A DNA stretch of 64,000 nucleotides, from assembly GCA_029783825.1 (NCBI GenBank), contig JAREIK010001468.1, positions 930,001-994,000 on the forward strand, given 5' to 3'. A program made the position numbers and the translations under genes. Every line of letters starts with the position of its first letter. Position 1 is the first letter of the stretch. Of the stretch, positions 58,744-64,000 are shown piece by piece. Below the pieces are notes generated by a model, which saw only the letters and a list, made by a program, of their open reading frames with translations, had not been told where the DNA came from and made no database searches. The DNA comes from Sapria himalayana (Eukaryota > Streptophyta > Magnoliopsida > Malpighiales > Rafflesiaceae).

Positions 58744-59365
58744 AAGCACGGACACAAATACAGACACGGGGATACGACACGACAAGATACGAGAACATAA
58801 AAAATTTTTAAAAATTAGGATACAAATACGATTAGGATACGGCTATGATAAAAAAAATAAAAATAAAAATTATTTTCTTTATAAATATTATGTATTTTAT
58901 AAAACAAAATAAAATATTTTATTTTATAAAATAAATATATTTTTTATTTTATAAAATAAAAAAAATTATCTTATTTTATAAGATATATTTATAATTATAT
59001 TATTTTATAAATTAATATTTTATAATTATCTTTTATTATAAAAAAATATTTTTTTTTATTTTATAAAATAAAAATATTTTATTTTATTTTATCAAAATCA
59101 CCCCCCCCCCCTCGCCGCCCCACAGAATCGACAATTCAACGTCGTGGGCGACGTCAGCCACTCGACATCATAGGACGTAGGCCACTCGGCATGGATACGA
59201 CATCCGACACATCCGTCCAATATGCCACGTGGCGTATCAGACACGGATTGGTCAACGATATGCCACGTGGCATATTGAACACGTATCCATGCCGTATCCG
59301 TACTGTGTCTAAGTATCCACGTGTCCAACGTGTGGACACGACTATAAGGAGCTGTATCCGTGCTT
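58744..59365. mobile_element. Inverted-repeat element with AAGCACGG ends and paired G-box palindromes
   Basis: Terminal inverted repeats are AAGCACGGACAC (58744) and, inverted, AAGCACGGATAC (ending 59365). Related GATACG(G/A) words occur on both sides. The centre is an extreme AT/TTTTAT tract (58850-59095), then poly-C (59101-59112), then a GC-balanced part with two palindromes around CCACGTGG (59218-59238 and 59257-59277). No transposase and no convincing target duplication. Confidence 0.55.
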
Positions 59366-59753
59366 CCTTGCTTAGTATAATAGCAAGTACATTCATCTAA
59401 ATATAATAAATCTAAAGTTTGAAACTCATCAAATATAAATTTCTTAATTTTTGAGGATAATATTATTAAAATATTAATCTGTCTCAAATTTCACATAAGT
59501 GAGAACTTTGTGTACTGGGTATGACATTTTTTTTATTTTTATTTTTACTCATTTTAGTCTCATATATCATGGGTGCCAAGTATTATGGTCATGTTTACTA
59601 ACTAGAACATGTTTTATGGTGTAGGAAGAACATGTTTTATGGTGATTACCAACTAGAACATGTTCTTTAGCAGCTAGATATCAATAGTTATTGATTAAAC
59701 ACCCAACGGGCATGATGACTCAGCTAGGTAGAGGCCGGTGTAGAAAATGAGGG
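59366..59753. other. Unassigned spacer before the hAT element
   Basis: No gene seen. AGAACATGTTTTATGGTG-like words are repeated two or three times at about 59602-59665. Confidence 0.4.
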
Positions 59754-59761
59754 CATCAAAC

Positions 59762-60012
59762 TAGAGGTGTCAAACGGGCCGGGCCGGCCCGGCCCGGCAC
59801 GAGGCACGGCACGGTTCGGCCGTGCCTGGGCCGGCCCGGCACGTTAAAAAACCGTGCCCGGGCCCGTGCCGTGCCCGGTCGAAGCAAGGCACGAAACGTG
59901 CCGTGCATGGCACGAGCCGTGCCGTGCCTGGCCCGGCACGGGTCCATCCCGTGCCGGTCCCGCAGGCACGCGTGGCATGCCGCCAGTGCCACGCGTGCCG
60001 TGGCGTGACCGC
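59762..60012. repeat. Left terminal repeat and subterminal GC-rich array
   Basis: Dense, overlapping GGCACGG, GCCGTGCC and GGCCCGG words on both strands. In hAT elements, short subterminal repeats bind the transposase; I infer the same role here from position and repetition. Its counterpart is at about 63265-63582. Open frames in both arrays are compositional. Confidence 0.75.
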
Positions 60013-60045
60013 GTGACCCCTGACTCGTGAGTCGCGACTCACGGT

Positions 60046-60086
60046 CACGAGTCACGACTCAGTGACTCACTGAGTCGTGACTCGTG
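60046..60086. repeat. Perfect 41-bp palindrome of TGACTC/GAGTCA words
   Basis: Arms 60046-60065 (CACGAGTCACGACTCAGTGA) and 60067-60086 are exact reverse complements around a single C at 60066. TGACTC-type words also continue leftward to about 60018. Confidence 0.97.
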
Positions 60087-60118
60087 CTCGAACCACCAGC
60101 ACTAGGGCCCCCCCGGAA

Positions 60119-60164
60119 AAAAGACCGCGGGTCGGGTCCAAACAGACCCGACCCGCGGTCTTTT
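60119..60164. repeat. Perfect hairpin with 20-bp arms
   Basis: Arms AAAAGACCGCGGGTCGGGTC (60119-60138) and its exact inverse (60145-60164) flank the loop CAAACA. A one-mismatch version is retained in the MITE at 731-1056 (about 829-869), and a degraded version at about 44000 in the reverse-oriented element. Confidence 0.97.
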
Positions 60165-60368
60165 CCGCCGAAAACCGAGAAAAATGAAAAAAATAACGGG
60201 AAAAAAAAAAAAATTTCAAACGTAGATCGATTTTCAGCCGTTGGATTCGACGCCAACGGCTAGGGGGCAGAATCCGACGGTCCTCGTGATTCTGCCCATT
60301 AAATTTAATAAAAAAATTCAAAAAAATAATAAAAAAATAATTTTTTTTTAAACAAAAACTTTTTTAGG

Positions 60369-60376
60369 CTATATAA
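60369..60376 (+). promoter_or_regulatory. Candidate TATA box of the transposase gene
   Basis: CTATATAAT lies 295 bases before the transposase ATG, followed by a CT-rich leader (60378-60450 and 60620-60650). No other TATA-like site stands out between the hairpins and the ATG. Confidence 0.5.
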
Positions 60377-60662
60377 TCTACCCCCCTCCCTATAGAATTT
60401 ATGTTTTTCAAAAACATTAATCCTCTCAATTTTTTCTCTCTCTCACATAAACCGTGCTTTTCTCGCTCGGCCCTCGTTTTATTGATTTCGGCTTGAATTT
60501 TCGTGAAACTCAATTTGAGTTTTGAACTTCAAAGCTTCCTGCGGGCTTCGGTGCATCTTTCACGTGAGAGACCTCTTTGCTTTTACCGGGTAATATAATT
60601 TACTTTTTGTTTTATTTTCTCTCTCTAAATCTTCTCTCTCTAGAAAAACGTACGAAAAAAAA

Positions 60663-62786
60663 ATGACGAATTCACCTAACACATATTTAAATTTGGAAAA
60701 TGAAAATGTTAGTGTTACAAAAACGTCCGTGGCTCCTGAAACTTTGCTTTCTCCTGTCATGTCAGCCCAAAGTTCTAAAAAACAAAAAACTAGGAGGACT
60801 TCTGTAGTTTGGACACATTTTAAAATCATAACACAATTAGATGTTAGGGGTGAGGAACATGAAATGGCACAGTGCAAATATTGTATGCGACTTTTAACAT
60901 GCAAGAGTACATGTGGGACTGGGCACCTAAAGAGGCATTCTGAAATATGCTCCAAAAAACATGGACCGTTAGATCCTAGGCAAACCCAACTTGGCACTAC
61001 ATTTTTTGAGACTGGATCGAGTTCAGTCTCAAAGTTTAGTCCCTTCGTATACTCCAACGAGTTGGGTAGGGACGGCATGGCCAGGCTCATCACATTGATG
61101 GGTCTTCCGATCAGATTTTCGGAAGATCCGAGGGTAGTCCGCATCATGCAGACTTATTTTCAGCCATCCTATCGTAGGATTCCTAGGTCCACATCTAGGA
61201 GTGACATACTAAAGATATATAAGTTAGAAAAACAAAAAATAATTAATGAATTTTTGGCATTTAGTGGAGTGGTGTCCGTGACGTCCGATATATGGACATG
61301 TCACGATGATTCTTCTTATGCATGTATCACGAGTCATTATGTCGATTCAAACTGGACAATAAATAAAAAAATATTAGGATTCACTGAGATTCTTCATCCT
61401 CATGATGGCCCGGCCATTTTTGAGTGTATGATGAAAATATTTAGGGAATATAAAATTCAAAATAAAATTTTTAGTGTCACTTTCGATAATGCTGCGAATA
61501 ATGGAGTAGCGATCAATATGTTTGTTAGGAATATTAGAGACGCACCTTTAGGAGAGATATTTCATGTCAGATGCATGTGTCATGTTATTAACCTTATAGT
61601 TCAAGCGGGTATGAAGGTGTGTTCCACCGCGTTGGAACATATACGCAATGCACTCAAGTATATTCGCACTCCTCGCAGACTACAAGAGTTTGGTAATCTC
61701 TGTTTGTCTGTGAATCTTAAGAAGAAGAAATTCCAATCTGATGTGAGACATCGTTGGAATTACACGTACCTGATGTTGGAATCATGTGTTGGATACGAAC
61801 ACGTGATATCCGACTACGTCAATAGTAAGAGTGGCGAACTTATTATTGACGACACTGACTGGGCTTCAGGAATTTCATTTATGAAATTCCTGAAGATATT
61901 TTATGACACGACGAACATGTGTTCGTCGGTTTATACACCCACCACTTGCATTGCACTCCGTTGCATATGCAACATTAGTAGCATGTTTAGGATGTATCGA
62001 GCGGACCCGACGCTCAGCCTTATGGTTGCAGAGATGGAGACCAAGTACCTGAAGTACTGGTCCACCATTCCATCTCTTTATTGCCTCGCAGCATGCATGG
62101 ACCCTAGGGCTAAGGTGGAAGGGGTTGAAAACACCCTGACTTTCATTTCCTCGTGCATGAACCTGGAAGAGCCACCTCAAGGGTTCATTTACGAGAAGTT
62201 GACAGACCTGTTCACATACTACGATACTAGGTATGGTGGTGGTGGTGTTGAGACTGTGAGTACGGACTCTGATACCTTGTTCGGAGATGACCCATATTCC
62301 ATTAACCTAGCGAGGGGGAAACGTAGGGGTGGACCTTCACATAGGAGCGAGCTGTCTCGGTACTTAGATACCGATTACTGCTCAATCCTATCACCATCTG
62401 ACAATAAGAATCTTGATTTATTACAGTGGTGGAAATCATATGAGTCCGCCTATCCCGTGCTATCTAGGATGGCACGGGATCTACTGACTCCTCCGGTGTC
62501 GAGCGTAGCATCGGAGTCTGCTTTTTCTGTTGCAGTGAACGTGATTTCGGATAGGAGATCGAGATTACGTCCAGATATGGTTGAGGCCTTGGCATGTTTG
62601 AAGGATTGGGAGGATTCGAGATTTAGCATCAGTGATCGTGCTGAAGCTGGGACTGTGACAGACACTGCAGTCGCATCCACATCCACTACGATGGCGGAGG
62701 AGCTGATTGCCGATGATGATGACCCATATGATACTGATCTTGATGTTGCGGCTGATGATTCTCATTATATGCCGCTTGACGATTGA
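60663..62786 (+). CDS. hAT transposase, BED zinc finger, RICESLEEPER-type
   Basis: An uninterrupted 707-residue protein. BED zinc finger at about 48-96 (C71-x2-C74-x13-H88-x3-H92). The RNase H-like catalytic core has first Asp in SVTSDIW (D209), second in SVTFDN (D275), and the CHxxN motif CMCHVINLIVQ (about 304-314). The third acid is likely E618 in SSVASESAFS. The C-terminal hAT dimerisation region is about 585-650 (LLQWWKSYES... to RLRPDMVEALACLKDW). An acidic tail follows (DDDDPYDTDLDVAADDS). It would bind the element ends, cut and re-insert the element. Length fits plant RICESLEEPER/DAYSLEEPER-like proteins. It lies inside matched terminal repeats, so it is a transposon gene rather than a domesticated one. 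Confidence 0.95.
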   Translation: MTNSPNTYLNLENENVSVTKTSVAPETLLSPVMSAQSSKKQKTRRTSVVWTHFKIITQLDVRGEEHEMAQCKYCMRLLTCKSTCGTGHLKRHSEICSKKHGPLDPRQTQLGTTFFETGSSSVSKFSPFVYSNELGRDGMARLITLMGLPIRFSEDPRVVRIMQTYFQPSYRRIPRSTSRSDILKIYKLEKQKIINEFLAFSGVVSVTSDIWTCHDDSSYACITSHYVDSNWTINKKILGFTEILHPHDGPAIFECMMKIFREYKIQNKIFSVTFDNAANNGVAINMFVRNIRDAPLGEIFHVRCMCHVINLIVQAGMKVCSTALEHIRNALKYIRTPRRLQEFGNLCLSVNLKKKKFQSDVRHRWNYTYLMLESCVGYEHVISDYVNSKSGELIIDDTDWASGISFMKFLKIFYDTTNMCSSVYTPTTCIALRCICNISSMFRMYRADPTLSLMVAEMETKYLKYWSTIPSLYCLAACMDPRAKVEGVENTLTFISSCMNLEEPPQGFIYEKLTDLFTYYDTRYGGGGVETVSTDSDTLFGDDPYSINLARGKRRGGPSHRSELSRYLDTDYCSILSPSDNKNLDLLQWWKSYESAYPVLSRMARDLLTPPVSSVASESAFSVAVNVISDRRSRLRPDMVEALACLKDWEDSRFSISDRAEAGTVTDTAVASTSTTMAEELIADDDDPYDTDLDVAADDSHYMPLDD

Positions 62787-63264
62787 TGCTCATCTGCTCT
62801 TTTTTTTCGATATATTTATTTTTTATACGCTTTGTTTGTACTTTGTATTATACGTTGTGTTGAAGTTGAAACTTATACTTTTTTTTTTCGGAGTTTTGGT
62901 TTCAAAAGCATGAATGGTAATTTTTATTTGCGTAGTTTAAATTTTTTTTCATTAAAATTTTTACTAACTTAATGTATTTAATTATTAATTTAAGATTTAA
63001 ATATTATTTTAAAATTTATTAACTTTAAATCTTAATATTTAATTAATACATTATAATATTAAAAAATGCTAAACTTAATTGAAAAAAAAAATAAATTTTC
63101 TAATTTTTTTTTTACATACTTACATTTAATTTTAAATGTAATATTTTTAAACAAAAAATTTTATTTTTTTTTTATTACATAAACTTAAATAAAGATAAAC
63201 AGAAAAATAATAAAAAAATTTAAAAAAAAAATTTATTTCAAAGTGCCAAGCCAACTGCCAAGTG

Positions 63265-63582
63265 CCAAGCACGGGCCGTGCGCCCGTGCCCGTGCTTGGC
63301 TGTTGCAACTTGCAAGTTGCAACACGCAAGAGGCAACAGTGTTGCCTCTTGGCTCCCGGGACCCGGACCCCGGTTGAGCAAACGTGCCCGAGCGGGCCGG
63401 GTACGGCACGGCACGTCCGAACCGTGCCCACGGGCCGTGCCGTGCCCGTGGGATAAAATACCGTGCCGTGCCGGGCACGGCACGGAACAGTGACCGTGCC
63501 GTGCCCTGCACGGCACGGTAGCACGGCGGGGCACGGGAAAAACGGGCCGTGCCGTGCTGGGCCGGCCCGTTTGACACCTCTA
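63265..63582. repeat. Right subterminal GC-rich array and terminal repeat
   Basis: GCCGTGCC and GGCACGGC words, including a pair of inverted segments around GTTGCAACTTGCAAGTTGCAAC and AGGCAACAGTGTTGCCTCTT (63301-63350). Ends in GGCCCGTTTGACACCTCTA at 63582. Confidence 0.85.
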
Positions 63583-63590
63583 CATCAAAC

Positions 63591-64000
63591 AGCTGAAAAC
63601 CCTAAATTTTGTGTTCACTCAATGAGAAGAACCTCTTTTAGAGTAACCCATATCCCAATTGCTTTCCTTCTTATTTCGTAATTTCCAAGTTATGATTCAT
63701 TGATTCCTAGATTCGCCTCAATGTCTACGGACCTTCACAAAACCTAGCTTGAGGTTTGATTTGGATAAATAACACGGCATTTTTGTTTATTGTTGAACCC
63801 TAGAACAGAACTTCGTGTTTTACCCAAATCAATCAACTAGCTTCGTTGTTTCAGAACAATTTGATCGGATTGAATTTCAACTCAGCTTGAGAAGATCGTT
63901 TCCATGTTATTATACTATATATAGGTTATTAACGAGTTGCAGCGTTGGTCGGGAACATCCTAGCAGGCCGTGCCTCGTGCTCCCTGTGACTGAGCAAAGC
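63591..64000 (+). other. Right edge, possible promoter of a gene beyond the window
   Basis: Composition becomes less AT-biased after the hAT element. CTATATATAGG (63915-63925) would serve as a TATA box for a plus-strand gene starting past 64000. No open frame of note is present before the edge. Confidence 0.3.

Larger units (their letters stand above)
59762..63582 (+). mobile_element. Complete, apparently autonomous hAT transposon
   Basis: Ends are TAGAGGTGTCAAACGGGCC at 59762 and its exact inverse ending 63582. The 8-bp flanks CATCAAAC (59754-59761) and CATCAAAC (63583-63590) are identical. Length is 3,821 bp. Order: left terminal repeat, GC-rich GGCACGGC array (to about 60010), two perfect inverted repeats (60046-60086 and 60119-60164), TATA box (60369), intact transposase (60663-62786), AT-rich 3' region, right GC-rich array (63265-63565), right terminal repeat. 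The identical duplication and CpG-rich ends argue for a young insertion, though without other copies the age cannot be measured. Confidence 0.95.

Overview
This is nuclear DNA from a seed plant, most likely an angiosperm. The evidence is a nodulin-like/NFD4-type MFS transporter, the plant dynamin DRP5A, a Raf-like HT1/RAF43-type kinase, a DYW-class PPR protein, a LURP-one-related fragment and a LEA_2 pseudogene, with GT-AG introns. The species cannot be named from this window. The background is very AT-rich and dominated by decayed transposons and microsatellites; the genes are islands with balanced codon use.

Layout. 1-12.5 kb: a Copia relic carrying a short hAT insertion, a Mutator-like inverted-repeat element, tandem repeats, a possible SINE, a Copia gag fragment and an 84-bp palindrome. 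12.6-14.3 kb: two-exon NFD4-like transporter (+). 16.3-18.4 kb: second Copia pol relic. 19.2-19.8 kb: LEA_2 pseudogene. 20.0-21.0 kb: inverted-repeat element with a hAT MITE nested inside it. 22-34.1 kb: a graveyard of two hAT transposase relics, two opposed Copia relics, a Ty3/gypsy relic and a decayed hAT MITE. 36.5-39.0 kb: single-exon DRP5A (+). 39.5-45.6 kb: a TGCTAATTTC-type minisatellite split by a 3.7-kb reverse-oriented hAT element. 48.3-55.0 kb: three-exon Raf-like kinase (-) with a 5.1-kb repeat-filled intron. 55.3-56.9 kb: DYW PPR gene (+), divergent from the kinase. 57.0-57.5 kb: last exons of a LURP-one-related gene (-), tail-to-tail with the PPR gene. 57.8-59.4 kb: two MITEs. 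59.76-63.58 kb: a complete hAT element with matching terminal repeats, a perfect 8-bp target duplication and an uninterrupted 707-residue BED/hAT transposase.

One hAT family, with ends TAGAGGTGTCAAACGGGCC and GC-rich GGCACGGCACGG subterminal arrays, explains most of the GC-rich patches in the window. Copies run from apparently fresh (59762-63582), through moderately decayed (731-1056, 20195-20707, 40584-44327), to strongly CpG-depleted (24.3 kb, 27.6 kb, 53.1-53.6 kb). The most notable items are this family with its paired perfect hairpins, the layered minisatellite it landed in, and the transposon-packed kinase intron. I found no operon-like gene cluster, CRISPR array, or gene set that clearly forms a new pathway.
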